From Rhodothermales bacterium (GTDB taxonomy: Bacteria > Bacteroidota > Rhodothermia > Rhodothermales > JANQRZ01): a DNA stretch of 64,000 nucleotides. Numbering within the stretch: position 1 is the first letter of the stretch; each line of letters starts with the position of its first letter. The notes beneath the pieces are model-generated. The model searched no databases and was not told the origin of the DNA. It saw only the letters and a program-made list of their open reading frames with translations. This document shows positions 1 to 9,906 of the stretch, in pieces. The DNA lies in the NCBI GenBank assembly GCA_039944855.1, contig JBDUXZ010000005.1, positions 124,001 through 188,000 of the forward strand, read 5' to 3'. A program made the position numbers and the translations under genes.

Positions 1-828
1 CTCGGCGCGTTCGTCGGCGCAATCTGGTTCACGGTCGACGAAGTGCTCGAAGGGATTGGGCGCTACGAGCAGGAATTCGCCTCGCTCCGGGCCTCGGTCG
101 CGTCGTTCTTCGGCGCGATCGACGGTGGCTCGGGCGAGAGCGCGAGCCTGTCTTCGGACCGGATCGTCGGCTTCGCCGAGCGCCTCGCGTCGAACGTGTG
201 GAGCGTGCTCGGCTACCTCGTCCTCGTCATCGCCCTCTTCACCCTCGCCATCGTCGAGGTCGACCGCTGGAAGCAGAAGCTCCGCCGTCGCTTCGACGAC
301 CCGTTCTCTGCGGACGCCATCGGGACGGCCGCGAAGATCGCCGCGCAGGTCCAGCGCTTCCTCCTCGTCCAATCGTTCACGGCCCTCTTGACGGGCGTAT
401 TGACCGGCCTGCTGTGCTGGGCGATGGGCATCGACTTCGCCCTCCTGTGGGGGCTCCTCGCGTTTGTGCTCAACTTTATCCCCACGCTCGGCTCGCTCGT
501 GGCCGTCGTCCCGCCGGTGCTCTTCGCCCTCCTGCAATACGGGATCGGGTGGCAGGCGCCCGCGCTCCTCGCCGGGCTCGGACTCATCGAGATCGTCCTC
601 GGCGCGTACGTGGACCCGAAGCTGCAGGGCCGCTACCTCGAACTCTCCGCGCTCGTCGTGCTCGTCGCCATCACGTTCTGGGGCTGGCTGTGGGGCATCC
701 CCGGCGCGTTCATCGCCGTGCCCATTACGGCGGCGGCCGTCCTCGTGTTCAAACACATCCCGCAGACCGAGTGGGTGGCGCGCCTGCTGACGCGGGCCGA
801 GGAGGACGAACACTCGCTTACGACGTGA
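1..828 (+). CDS. AI-2E family transporter / permease, 3' part
   Basis: The reading frame is open from base 1, so the true start lies before the window. A GTG at 43 is internal and not the likely start. The protein has several hydrophobic stretches. Its C-terminal half carries family hallmarks: FVLNFIPTLGSL, then GAYVDPKLQGR, then WGIPGAFIAVPI close to the end. This family (PF01594) is a polytopic inner-membrane transporter group whose members have been linked to autoinducer-2 export or Na+/H+ exchange. The substrate cannot be read from sequence. The next gene begins only 10 bases downstream on the same strand, so the two are probably co-transcribed. Confidence 0.88.
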   Translation, partial: LGAFVGAIWFTVDEVLEGIGRYEQEFASLRASVASFFGAIDGGSGESASLSSDRIVGFAERLASNVWSVLGYLVLVIALFTLAIVEVDRWKQKLRRRFDDPFSADAIGTAAKIAAQVQRFLLVQSFTALLTGVLTGLLCWAMGIDFALLWGLLAFVLNFIPTLGSLVAVVPPVLFALLQYGIGWQAPALLAGLGLIEIVLGAYVDPKLQGRYLELSALVVLVAITFWGWLWGIPGAFIAVPITAAAVLVFKHIPQTEWVARLLTRAEEDEHSLTT

Positions 829-838
829 GGACGCCCTT

Positions 839-1264
839 TTGATCGAATCACTGGCGGAGGCGGGGCCGCTCGGGCTCTTCCTCGTCTCCTTCCTCGCGGC
901 GACGCTCGTGCCTTTCTCGTCGGAGGTCGCGCTCGTGGCGGGGCTCGCGGCGGGCGTGCCGCCGGCCGAAGCCGTGACGGCGTGCTCCCTCGGCAACTGC
1001 CTCGCCTGCACGGTGAACTACGGGCTGGGCTGGTTCTTCCGCGAGAAGACCGAAGCGCGCATGACGGCGTCGCGCGGCGGGCGGAAGGCGCTGGGATGGA
1101 TGGACCGCTACGGCTGGGCGAGCCTGCTCCTCTCGTGGGCCCCCGTCGTCGGCGACCCGCTGACGGTCGTGGCGGGGATCGCGCGGGTGTCGTTCGGGCT
1201 CTTCGCCCTCGTCGTGTTCTCGCTCCGCGTCGGCCGCTACCTCCTCATTGCGGGTCTGTTCTGA
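839..1264 (+). CDS. YqaA-like small membrane protein (DedA/SNARE-associated relative)
   Basis: The product is 141 residues, starting at a TTG just after the upstream permease. Hydrophobic stretches are seen near residues 10-40, 50-62 and 93-140. The pattern LVSFLAATLVPFSSEVAL, followed by GNCLACTVNYGLGW and later SWAPVVGDPLTVVAGI, matches the YqaA family of small DedA/VTT-domain-like membrane proteins. DedA relatives act in membrane homeostasis and lipid scrambling, but YqaA proteins themselves have no firm function. The protein ends soon after its last membrane segment, which is usual for the family. Confidence 0.75.
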   Translation: MIESLAEAGPLGLFLVSFLAATLVPFSSEVALVAGLAAGVPPAEAVTACSLGNCLACTVNYGLGWFFREKTEARMTASRGGRKALGWMDRYGWASLLLSWAPVVGDPLTVVAGIARVSFGLFALVVFSLRVGRYLLIAGLF

Positions 1265-1362
1265 TGCGGCTCCGCCGGGGGAAATTCACGCCCGTTTGCC
1301 TATCCTCGCAGAACCGCGCACGGCCTCGGCGGATAGTACGTGGCTGACCAACCGCTCCCGTT

Positions 1363-2439
1363 TTGGAACTCTCCCCCTCCGCCCGCCGCGCCGACCTCAA
1401 GGCGATGGACCGCGCCGAGCTCGAAGCGTTCGCCGCCTCGCTCGGGCAGCCGGCGTTCCGCGGGCGGCAGCTCTTCAAGTGGCTCTACGGCAAAGGCGCC
1501 GCCGACTTCACGTCGATGACGGACCTCCCGCAGGCGTTCCGCGACCGGCTCGAAGCCGTCGCCGCGATCTCCGGGCTCGACGAGGTGCAGCGGCAGACGG
1601 CGACGGATCAGACCGTGAAGTCCCTCTTTCGTCTCCCCTCCGGCCGCGAAGTCGAGAGCGTGCTGATCCCCGACTTCGACGCCGAGGGAAAGCCGAAGCG
1701 GCTGACGGTCTGCGTCTCCAGCCAGGTCGGCTGCGCGATGGGGTGCCACTTCTGCGCGACGGGGCTGATGGGCTTCCACCAGAACCTCACGGCGGGCGAG
1801 ATCTTCGACCAGGTCCGCCGGATGAACGAGGTCGCCGAGGAGCGCTTCGGGCGCGGCATCACGAACGTGGTCTACATGGGGATGGGCGAGCCGCTGCAGA
1901 ACTACGCCGCCGTGCTCAAGAGCGCCGCCCTCCTCTCCGACCCCGACGGGCTCGGCCTGAGCCCGAAGCGCGTCACCGTCTCCACCGTCGGCCTCGCCCG
2001 CCGCATCCGCGCCCTCGCCGACGACGGCGCACCGTTCAACCTCGCGATCTCGCTCCACGCCCCGACGGACGCGCAGCGGAGCGCGATCATGCCCGTCAAC
2101 CGCTCGGAGAAGACCGACCTCGGAGCGCTCAAAGACGCCGTCCAGCATTACCACACCCGGACCGCCAAGCGCGTCACCTACGAGTACTGTATGTTCTCGG
2201 GCGTCAACGACAGCGAGGCCGACGCGCGCCACCTCGCCGCGGTTGCGCGGTGGGCGCCGAGCAAGGTCAACCTCATCATGTACAACCCCGTCGCCGGCAC
2301 CGACTTCGCCCCGACCGACGAGGCACAGCTCAACCGGTTCATCGGCGTGCTCGTGGATGAAGGTGTGCGCGTAACCGTTCGCCGCAGCCGGGGACAGGAC
2401 ATCGACGCGGCCTGCGGACAGCTTGCTAGCAAAGGGTGA
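1363..2439 (+). CDS. rlmN: 23S rRNA (adenine2503-C2)/tRNA methyltransferase RlmN
   Basis: The product is 358 residues and a radical-SAM methyltransferase. The CxxxCxxC iron-sulfur motif is at C124, C128 and C131 (VGCAMGCHFCATG). C117 in TVCVSSQ and C351 near the C terminus (AACGQL) fit the extra conserved cysteines of RlmN/Cfr, one of which carries the methyl group. GMGEPLQNY and SLHAPTD motifs are present. RlmN methylates C2 of A2503 in 23S rRNA and of A37 in some tRNAs, using two SAM molecules. The start chosen is a TTG at 1363; an ATG at 1405 is possible and would remove 14 non-conserved residues. Confidence 0.96.
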   Translation: MELSPSARRADLKAMDRAELEAFAASLGQPAFRGRQLFKWLYGKGAADFTSMTDLPQAFRDRLEAVAAISGLDEVQRQTATDQTVKSLFRLPSGREVESVLIPDFDAEGKPKRLTVCVSSQVGCAMGCHFCATGLMGFHQNLTAGEIFDQVRRMNEVAEERFGRGITNVVYMGMGEPLQNYAAVLKSAALLSDPDGLGLSPKRVTVSTVGLARRIRALADDGAPFNLAISLHAPTDAQRSAIMPVNRSEKTDLGALKDAVQHYHTRTAKRVTYEYCMFSGVNDSEADARHLAAVARWAPSKVNLIMYNPVAGTDFAPTDEAQLNRFIGVLVDEGVRVTVRRSRGQDIDAACGQLASKG

Positions 2440-2569
2440 GGATCGGAGGGAACGAGATGCTCCGCCTTCACCTTTCTCCCTTTATCCCACGCCCTTTCGA
2501 TGGAACCGCGCGGGCGGGTTCACCGGTATACGACCCCCACCTCCCCTCACCCACTTCGCTTCGCATCTC

Positions 2570-2839
2570 ATGGCCTCCTCCCGACCCGGCATCGGTAACG
2601 CTACGTTCGAAACCGTCGTCGCTTTCCTCGCCGCGCTGCTCGTCTTTCCCCTCTTGATCAAGATCGTGATCGGCACGGTGAAGACCGTCTTCCGGCTCGG
2701 CGTCGTCCGCCGCCTCCTCGTCGAATCGGCCCTCATCGGGCTCACGACGCTGCTTACGAAGGAGGGCGTGCTCGACAAGCTCTTCGGCGAGAAAGGCCGC
2801 CGCGGGGACGGCGTGCTCAAGCCCGACGTGGACCGCTAG
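2570..2839 (+). CDS. small membrane protein of unknown function
   Basis: The product is 89 residues from the ATG at 2570 (MASSRPGIGN). The frame extends upstream to 2423, but that stretch is Pro/Arg-rich and looks non-coding. A hydrophobic segment spans roughly residues 15-35 (VVAFLAALLVFPLLIKIVIG), with a second, weaker one around 46-58. The tail is charged (GEKGRRGDGVLKPDVDR). No family is recognised. It sits between rlmN and the HerA-like ATPase on the same strand, with about 130 bases before it and 64 after it, so it could have its own promoter. Confidence 0.6.
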   Translation: MASSRPGIGNATFETVVAFLAALLVFPLLIKIVIGTVKTVFRLGVVRRLLVESALIGLTTLLTKEGVLDKLFGEKGRRGDGVLKPDVDR

Positions 2840-2903
2840 GGTTCCGTCCGGGCGCGGGGTGTCGTAGGTTCGGGGGGTCCCCCACTCACCTACCTCGCCC
2901 CCT

Positions 2904-4565
2904 GTGGAATCGCCCATCCGACCCGACGAAAAACGGCGCCGCCTCGGCGTGCTCACGCACGGCTCGCTCAACGGCGGCGTCGAGATGAAACACGATCCCG
3001 GCCGGTCGGTGGAAACCGTCCGCGCCGGGAAGTTTTGTGTCGTCGAGGGCGAGACGTACGACTTCTTCTCGATGATCACGGACGTGCGCATCGAGGCGGC
3101 GAACGAGGGCATCCTTCTCCACCCGCCCGGCCCCGAGGACGAACTGCTCCGGCGCGTGATGCAGGGCTCCGGTACGTACGCCACCGTTAGCCTCAAGCCG
3201 ATGCTGATGATGGAGCAAGGGCTGGGCGACGACACCCCGCTCCCGGTCAAGACCGTCCCCGCCCACTTCTCGATCGTCGGCGAGGCGAACGAGGACGATG
3301 TCGCCCGCGTCTTCGGCAGCGAAGCCCTCGACGGCGGCGACCGCTACTTCCAGGTCGGCACGCCGCTCGACATGGACACGCCGGTCTGCCTCGACCTCGC
3401 GCGCCTCGTCGAGCGCTCGAACGCCGTCTTCGGTAAGACGGGTACGGGCAAGAGCTTCCTCACGCGGCTCCTCCTCTGCGGGACGATCAAGACCGGCCGC
3501 GCCGTCAACCTCGTCTTCGACATGCACAACGAGTACGGGTTCACGGCACGGACCGAGACGGGCGGCGAAGGCTCGGGCCGCGTCCCCGGCCTCAAGCAGC
3601 TCTTTCCCGGCCGCGTCCACGTCTTCTCGCTCGACCCCGCTTCGACACGGCGGCGCGGCCAGAGCCCCGACGTCGAGGTCCACCTCTACGCGAATCAGGT
3701 CGAGCCCGAGGACATCCTCCCGCTCCGCGACACGCTCAACCTCAACCCGACCGCCGCCGAGAGCACGTACGGCTTGAAAAAAGTCTACGGCGACGGCTGG
3801 CTCGCCGCCCTCCTCCGCGCCGACGGCGCCGAGATCGAAGAGATGGCCGAGCGGACGGGCGCGCACCCCGGCTCGCTCTCCGCGCTCAAGCGGAAGCTCG
3901 ACCGGCTCGACGGCCTCCCGTTCTTCCACCTCGACCGGACGGAGCGCCACCGCGACGTGCTCGACGAACTCCTCGAAAGCATCGAAGCGGGGAAGTCGGT
4001 CGTGCTGGAGTTCGGGCAACACAACTCCCTCCTCGTCTACCTCCTCGTCGCGAACGTCATCACACGACGGCTCCGCGCCCGCTACGAACAGAAGTACGAG
4101 CGGTTCGAGGCCACGCAGGACCCCGCCGACGAACCGCGCCAACTCATGATCACGATCGAGGAGGCGCACAAATTCCTCGGTCCTCAGACGGCGAAGGAGA
4201 CGCCGTTCGGGAAGATCGCGCGCGAGATGCGGAAGTTCTCCGTCAGCCTCCTCATCGTGGACCAGCGCCCGAGCGGGATCGACGAGGAGGTGCTGAGCCA
4301 GATCGGGACGAAGATCGTCGCCCAGCTCAACGACGAGAAGGACATCAACGCCGCGCTCGTCGGCACGAGCGGGGCGAGCGCGCTGCGGCAGGTCCTCGCC
4401 TCGCTCGACTCGAAGCAGCAGGCCCTCCTCCTCGGCCACGCTGTCCCGATGCCGGTCGTGATCCAGAGCCGGCTCTACGATGAGGCGTTCTTCGCCGCCC
4501 TCGCCGACGGCCGCCCGACCGGCACGGCGTCGGAGATGCAAGCCCAGCTCGGCGACCTCTTTTGA
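2904..4565 (+). CDS. HerA-like ATP-binding protein (DUF87 family)
   Basis: The product is 553 residues from a GTG start. The N-terminal 130 residues resemble a HAS-barrel-like beta domain. Walker A (GKTGTGKS) is at 177-184. Walker B is at about 414-420 (LMITIEE) and is followed by AHKFLGP. A further conserved block, FSVSLLIVDQRPSGID, precedes IGTKIVAQLND. These are hallmarks of FtsK/HerA-superfamily hexameric ATPases. In archaea HerA works with the NurA nuclease in DNA end resection. Bacterial relatives also appear in defence operons, but no NurA, Sir2 or nuclease gene lies beside this one, so a housekeeping DNA role is as likely. Confidence 0.85.
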   Translation: MESPIRPDEKRRRLGVLTHGSLNGGVEMKHDPGRSVETVRAGKFCVVEGETYDFFSMITDVRIEAANEGILLHPPGPEDELLRRVMQGSGTYATVSLKPMLMMEQGLGDDTPLPVKTVPAHFSIVGEANEDDVARVFGSEALDGGDRYFQVGTPLDMDTPVCLDLARLVERSNAVFGKTGTGKSFLTRLLLCGTIKTGRAVNLVFDMHNEYGFTARTETGGEGSGRVPGLKQLFPGRVHVFSLDPASTRRRGQSPDVEVHLYANQVEPEDILPLRDTLNLNPTAAESTYGLKKVYGDGWLAALLRADGAEIEEMAERTGAHPGSLSALKRKLDRLDGLPFFHLDRTERHRDVLDELLESIEAGKSVVLEFGQHNSLLVYLLVANVITRRLRARYEQKYERFEATQDPADEPRQLMITIEEAHKFLGPQTAKETPFGKIAREMRKFSVSLLIVDQRPSGIDEEVLSQIGTKIVAQLNDEKDINAALVGTSGASALRQVLASLDSKQQALLLGHAVPMPVVIQSRLYDEAFFAALADGRPTGTASEMQAQLGDLF

Positions 4566-4586
4566 CGACGCCATGCGGCAGGGCCC

Positions 4587-4615
4587 TTGCGTCAGGCCTT
4601 CGCTTCTACTATCCT
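4587..4615 (+). promoter_or_regulatory. sigma70-like promoter of the 4646 lipoprotein gene
   Basis: TTGCGT at 4587-4592 and TATCCT at 4610-4615 are separated by 17 bases. The -10 element lies 31 bases before the ATG. The same TATCCT hexamer with an upstream TTG recurs before genes at 37481 and 60110, which strengthens the call. No start-site data exist. Confidence 0.5.
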
Positions 4616-4645
4616 TAACAATCACGTCCACCCTTCGAGATTGCC

Positions 4646-5041
4646 ATGACCGCTCGCCGTGCTCCTCTGCTGTTGCTCCTCGGGTTGTTCGCCTTCGCCG
4701 GCTGCCGCGACGCGCTCGTCGACGAGCAATTCCAACCGGACGTCCCGCCTCTGGCCCCGGCCCCGGTGGAGAACTCGATCTACGTCAAAGGGCCGGGTGC
4801 GCTCGCTATCGGCGCGACGGGAGATTACCGCGCGGAGCCCGTGCCGGGCGTCGTCCGATACGACTGGTCCCAGGATTCCATCGACCGGGGTCAAGTGAGC
4901 GGCGAGCCCAGCGACCCGACCCTCCGCCTCTTCGCGTTGACCGGCGTCCGCTCGGGAACCGTGCGCATCACCGTGCAGGCCCTCGACGCGAACAACGCCG
5001 TGCTGGGCATCGGATCACGAACCATCTCTGTCGGACAGTAG
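4646..5041 (+). CDS. small lipoprotein with Ig-like fold character
   Basis: The product is 131 residues. A signal peptide ends in a lipobox (FAFAGC, Cys at residue 18), so it is predicted to be a lipoprotein of the cell envelope. After a Pro-rich linker, residues 46-130 alternate short hydrophobic strands (YVKGPGALAIGATGDYRAE, VRITVQALDANNAVL). This looks like a single Ig/PKD-like beta domain. No family is recognised by name. A promoter-like sequence stands directly upstream and a strong terminator directly downstream, so this is a single-gene transcription unit. Confidence 0.7.
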   Translation: MTARRAPLLLLLGLFAFAGCRDALVDEQFQPDVPPLAPAPVENSIYVKGPGALAIGATGDYRAEPVPGVVRYDWSQDSIDRGQVSGEPSDPTLRLFALTGVRSGTVRITVQALDANNAVLGIGSRTISVGQ

Positions 5042-5059
5042 CCCTGCGTATTAGCATCT

Positions 5060-5094
5060 GGGCCCTCGCTTCACACGAAGCGGGGGCCCTTTTT
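5060..5094 (+). terminator. rho-independent terminator
   Basis: A 13-bp stem (5060-5072 with 5077-5089, one G-T pair) encloses the loop ACAC and is followed directly by five T residues. It lies 19 bases after the lipoprotein stop codon. Confidence 0.88.
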
Positions 5095-5227
5095 CTTGAT
5101 CCATCGCCCCGCCCGGTTGCCGGTCGGATCTTCCATAAGGGAACGCATCGCTGATCGCGAGGCTGGAACCCTGGCAGCCGGGCTCCGGTACACCGGCGCG
5201 GTTTTATCCTCCCCGATCCGATTTACT

Positions 5228-5575
5228 ATGCCCACGTACGTCTATCGCCGCCCCGACGGCACCACGTTCGAAGTGACCCAACGCATCTCCGACGACGCGC
5301 TCACCGTCGACCCCGAGACGGGAGAGCCCATCGAGCGCGTGATCGGCGGCGGGGCCGGGCTGATCTTCAAAGGCACCGGCTTCTACCTGACCGACTACGC
5401 GCGCAAGGGGCAGAGCGGGGCTTCCAGCGAAGGCTCCTCCGAAGGCTCCTCCGAAGGCTCGTCGGCCAAGTCCGAGTCGAAGGCCGAGTCTGCCTCTGAA
5501 ACGGCCGCCGCGCCGAAGTCCGATGCGAAAAGCAGCGCAACGTCCGAGAGTTCACCGAAGTCGAAAAGCGACTGA
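5228..5575 (+). CDS. FmdB-like protein lacking the zinc-ribbon cysteines
   Basis: The product is 115 residues from the ATG at 5228; the frame continues upstream without homology. It opens with MPTYVYRRPDGTTFEVTQRI and later has GTGFYLTDY. These are the two ends of the FmdB/putative regulatory domain (PF09723), normally MPTYEYxCxxCG...GxGFYxTDY. The two CxxC pairs that bind zinc in that family are absent and no Cys is present at all. The C-terminal 45 residues are a low-complexity Ser/Glu/Lys/Ala tail with three tandem EGSS units. FmdB proteins are poorly understood. A strong terminator follows. Confidence 0.75.
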   Translation: MPTYVYRRPDGTTFEVTQRISDDALTVDPETGEPIERVIGGGAGLIFKGTGFYLTDYARKGQSGASSEGSSEGSSEGSSAKSESKAESASETAAAPKSDAKSSATSESSPKSKSD

Positions 5576-5596
5576 GCGCCGGCTGCAGCGAGCTTT

Positions 5597-5633
5597 AGCG
5601 TGGGCGTGCCGAGCGGTGCGCCCACGCTTTTTT
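5597..5633 (+). terminator. rho-independent terminator
   Basis: A 14-bp GC-rich stem (5597-5610 with 5615-5628, two G-T pairs) has the loop GAGC and is followed by a run of six T (5628-5633). It lies between the FmdB-like gene and the convergent GWxTD gene, four bases from the latter's stop codon. Confidence 0.9.
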
Positions 5634-5636
5634 ACG

Positions 5637-7046
5637 TCAGAGTGCTTCCCCTCTCCGCCAGCGGTCGATGGCCCGCGTCCACGCCTGCTCGTAGAGCGGC
5701 TGGCGCACGAGGACGTAGTGACCGAACCCGTCGCCCGCCTCGTCGACCCGCTCGAAAATGAACGACGTCGCGGGGTTTTCCGGGTCGTAGCCGTAGTGCC
5801 ACACCTCGCCCTCGAACGTCACCTCGACGTAGTCGGGCGCGCCGTAGATGACGTAGAGCATCCCACGGTCAGTCTTCCAGCCCAGCTTGTACGAGGTAAA
5901 CAGGAGGTTCGCTTCCTCAACGCGCTCGTAATACTGCCGGAGCAGGTTCGATGCGACGCGGCGGTCGGAGACGAGCCCGCCCCAGAACGCATCGAAGCGG
6001 CGGCGACGCTCGCTCGGCGTGGTGCCGGAGGCGATGAGTTCCATCTCGCGTGGGTATGCGATGTAGTCGAGGGCGTCCACCAGTTCCGCGAGCGTGGCGA
6101 GTTGGGGGAAGGCCGCCCCCTTCACGGATAGCGCGCGGCGTTGGCGAGCGAGCGTCGTCCCGTCGGGCGCGAGAAGTTGGAAGTCGAGCCGGTAGAGGCC
6201 CATCGGGAGGGCCGGGAGATCGAACGTCACCGACTCCATCCCAGCGAGCCGCACGCGCTCGGTCGCGACGGTGTCGGCCGCCTCGTCATCGACGCCGCGA
6301 TACGTGAGTGAGCCGCGCGGAGGCGCGAGCCAGAATGGGGGCAGCGCGACGGTGGTGTCGGCCCGGAGCCGGAGGATGCGCAGCGCCAGCGCGGACCCGG
6401 CCGGCGCGTCGTAGACCTCGACCTGCGTCTGTAGCGAATCGCGCCGCGCGGGCGTATGCAGCGCGACGACCGGAGCCGCGGGCTCGCCCCACACCGCATC
6501 GGCGAGCACGAGCGGGCGGCTCAGCCGGGGCACGCCGTCGCGTGCAAAGACCTCGACGCGCTGACGACGCACGGCCTCCTCGCCACTCTCCCCGTCTTCG
6601 AGCACACCTTCGACGACATACGTGCCGGGCGCGAGCGGGATGCGCTCCGCCTGCCAGACCCGGTCGAACGACCGCGCCGCCTCGGCCGTGGGGGCAGAGA
6701 GGGTGTCGCGGAACGACGAGAACCACTCCGTCTCGCGCCCCTGCTCGTCGCGGATGCGCAGGGCGAGGTCGTAGCGCGCGACGAATGTCGAGTCCGTCGT
6801 CGTGAAGACGAGCGAGGCGCGGGGAATGCTGGTGTACACGTCGACCCCCGGTTGCCCGTCGCGCACGGTCGGGATTGCCTCCAGGTCGAAGCTCGGAACG
6901 CCGGGCTCGTACGAGACGGAACGACCAGCGTTCGGGCCGTCGAGCGCGGAGGGGCCGGAGCAGGCCGACCAGAGCGCGAGGCATAGCAGCCCGAGCACCG
7001 GGCCGCCGATGCGCCTCGCCTTCGCCCCCCTCGCTCCGTCTCGCAT
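5637..7046 (-). CDS. GWxTD domain-containing lipoprotein
   Basis: The product is 469 residues from the ATG at 7046. A hydrophobic segment ends in LWSAC (Cys 29), so a lipoprotein is predicted. The middle of the protein is rich in beta-strands. The GWxTD motif appears at 389-393 (GWKTDRGMLYVIYGAPD), near the C terminus as is usual. The GWxTD domain defines a family common in Bacteroidota, Acidobacteria and related phyla; its biochemical function is not established. It lies 14 bases downstream of tpiA and is probably the last gene of that operon. Confidence 0.88.
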   Translation of the reverse strand: MRDGARGAKARRIGGPVLGLLCLALWSACSGPSALDGPNAGRSVSYEPGVPSFDLEAIPTVRDGQPGVDVYTSIPRASLVFTTTDSTFVARYDLALRIRDEQGRETEWFSSFRDTLSAPTAEAARSFDRVWQAERIPLAPGTYVVEGVLEDGESGEEAVRRQRVEVFARDGVPRLSRPLVLADAVWGEPAAPVVALHTPARRDSLQTQVEVYDAPAGSALALRILRLRADTTVALPPFWLAPPRGSLTYRGVDDEAADTVATERVRLAGMESVTFDLPALPMGLYRLDFQLLAPDGTTLARQRRALSVKGAAFPQLATLAELVDALDYIAYPREMELIASGTTPSERRRRFDAFWGGLVSDRRVASNLLRQYYERVEEANLLFTSYKLGWKTDRGMLYVIYGAPDYVEVTFEGEVWHYGYDPENPATSFIFERVDEAGDGFGHYVLVRQPLYEQAWTRAIDRWRRGEAL

Positions 7047-7060
7047 CGAATTCGTCGACC

Positions 7061-7816
7061 TTAGCCTTGCTGGCGGGCGGCGTTCACAATCGCCGCAAAG
7101 CTCGTCGCGTCGAGGCTCGCCCCGCCGATCAGACCGCCGTCGATGTCGGGCTGCGCGAAGAGCTCGGCCGCGTTGTCCGGCTTGACGCTGCCGCCGTAGA
7201 GGAGCTCGACCGCGCGGCCGGTCTCGCCGAGCGCGTCGGCGAGGCGCTCGCGGACGAAGCGGTGCATCGCCTGCGCCTGCTCGGGCGAGGCCGTCTTCCC
7301 CGTCCCGATCGCCCACACCGGCTCGTACGCCACGACGAGGTCCGACGCCTCGTCGATCCGCACGCCGTCGAGCGCAGCGCGAAGCTGTTCGCCGACGACC
7401 CGCTCCTCGTCCCCCGCCTCGCGCTGCTCCAGCGTTTCGCCGACGCAGAGGATCGGGACGAGGCCGTGCTGGAGCGCGGCGTTCAGCTTGCGGTTCACGC
7501 CTTTGTCGGTCTCGCCGAAGAGCTGCCGCCGCTCGGAGTGGCCGAGGATGACGTAGTCGCAGCCGACCGACGCCAGCATCGGCGCGGAGATTTCGCCCGT
7601 GAACGCGCCGCTCTCGGCCTCGTGCATGTTCTGTGCCCCGAGCCGGACGGGCGTATCGCGGGTGATCTCGGCAGCTGCTTCGAGCGAGACGAAGGGCGGG
7701 CAAATCGCCACGGTGACGGCGTCTCCGCCTCCGTCGACGGCGCGCGCCACGTCCGAGGCGAGCCGGACGGCTTCGGCGAGGTCGGTGTTCATCTTCCAAT
7801 TTCCGGCGATCAGCAT
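7061..7816 (-). CDS. tpiA: triosephosphate isomerase
   Basis: The product is 251 residues, the normal family length. The ATG at 7816 was chosen because it places MLIAGNWKMN at the N terminus, although the frame extends a little upstream. Catalytic residues are visible: K8 (NWKMN), H93 (ILGHSERR) and E165 (AYEPVWAIGTG, with loop 6 following). It interconverts dihydroxyacetone phosphate and glyceraldehyde-3-phosphate in glycolysis and gluconeogenesis, in the cytoplasm. It follows gatB at 50 bases and precedes the GWxTD gene at 14 bases on the minus strand. Confidence 0.98.
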   Translation of the reverse strand: MLIAGNWKMNTDLAEAVRLASDVARAVDGGGDAVTVAICPPFVSLEAAAEITRDTPVRLGAQNMHEAESGAFTGEISAPMLASVGCDYVILGHSERRQLFGETDKGVNRKLNAALQHGLVPILCVGETLEQREAGDEERVVGEQLRAALDGVRIDEASDLVVAYEPVWAIGTGKTASPEQAQAMHRFVRERLADALGETGRAVELLYGGSVKPDNAAELFAQPDIDGGLIGGASLDATSFAAIVNAARQQG

Positions 7817-7866
7817 CGTTCGAGGGGTTGAAATGTGAGGATGGAATGCGTAGCGTCGAGCGCCGA

Positions 7867-9336
<1,470 letters not shown>

Positions 9337-9420
9337 GGGGCAGAACGTCGGCGAGGTGGGACGGGAGAAAACGGGCAACCGTGCGGTCGGCGACAAGATA
9401 ACGGCGGGCACCGCCGGGTG

Positions 9421-9906
9421 TCAGCCGCCCATCAGTTCGTCGCGCTTCGCTCGCACCTCTTCGGCGTGCTCGCCCGTCTTCGGCCGCTTGAAGACGTGGC
9501 GGACGATGCCGTCGCCGTCGATCAGAAACGTCGTGCGCTTTGTCCCGATGGTCTTTTTGCCGTAGAAGTTTTTCTCGCCCCAGACGCCGTAGCGCTCCAT
9601 GAGCTCGTGCTCCGGATCGGCGAGGAGCGGGAACGGGAGGTCGTACTTCTCGGCGAACCGCTCGTGCGAGGCCTCGTCGTCGCCGGAGACGCCGAGGACG
9701 GCGATGCCGTCGCGTTCGAGCGAGGCCATGTTATCGCGGAGGTTGCAGGCCTGCTTCGTACAGCCGGGCGTGTCGTCCTTGGGATAGAAATAGAGGAGGA
9801 CCCACCGGCCGCGGTAGTCGGCGAGGCGAACGGTGTCGCCCGAGCCGGTGGTGGCGGTAAAATCGGGGGCCGGATCGCCGGCGGCGGGCATCGTTGTGGT
9901 GCTCAT
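9421..9906 (-). CDS. bcp: thioredoxin-dependent peroxiredoxin (Bcp/PrxQ)
   Basis: The product is 161 residues. The peroxidatic Cys is C49 in TPGCTKQAC and the likely resolving Cys is C54, the 1-CysXXXXCys arrangement of PrxQ/Bcp. GKKTIGTKRTTFLID is the conserved C-terminal part. It reduces hydrogen peroxide and organic hydroperoxides using thioredoxin in the cytoplasm. Its ATG overlaps the TGA of the upstream DUF547 gene (ATGA, bases 9903-9906), so translation of the two is probably coupled. Confidence 0.95.
   Translation of the reverse strand: MSTTTMPAAGDPAPDFTATTGSGDTVRLADYRGRWVLLYFYPKDDTPGCTKQACNLRDNMASLERDGIAVLGVSGDDEASHERFAEKYDLPFPLLADPEHELMERYGVWGEKNFYGKKTIGTKRTTFLIDGDGIVRHVFKRPKTGEHAEEVRAKRDELMGG

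Noticed and set aside
2904-4565. HerA-like ATPase as part of a defence system
   Set aside because: HerA-type ATPases occur in defence loci with Sir2, DUF4297 or nuclease partners. Here the neighbours are rlmN, a small membrane protein and a lipoprotein, with no nuclease gene.
2886-4631. Long minus-strand frame antisense to the HerA-like gene
   Set aside because: It is Glu/Val/Arg-rich with no motif, and mirrors the codon bias of the real plus-strand gene, which has clear Walker motifs.
5100-5227. Possible tRNA or structured RNA before the FmdB-like gene
   Set aside because: The GC-rich stretch can form a short hairpin, but no cloverleaf with T-loop (GGTTCGAATCC-like) and acceptor stem could be built.
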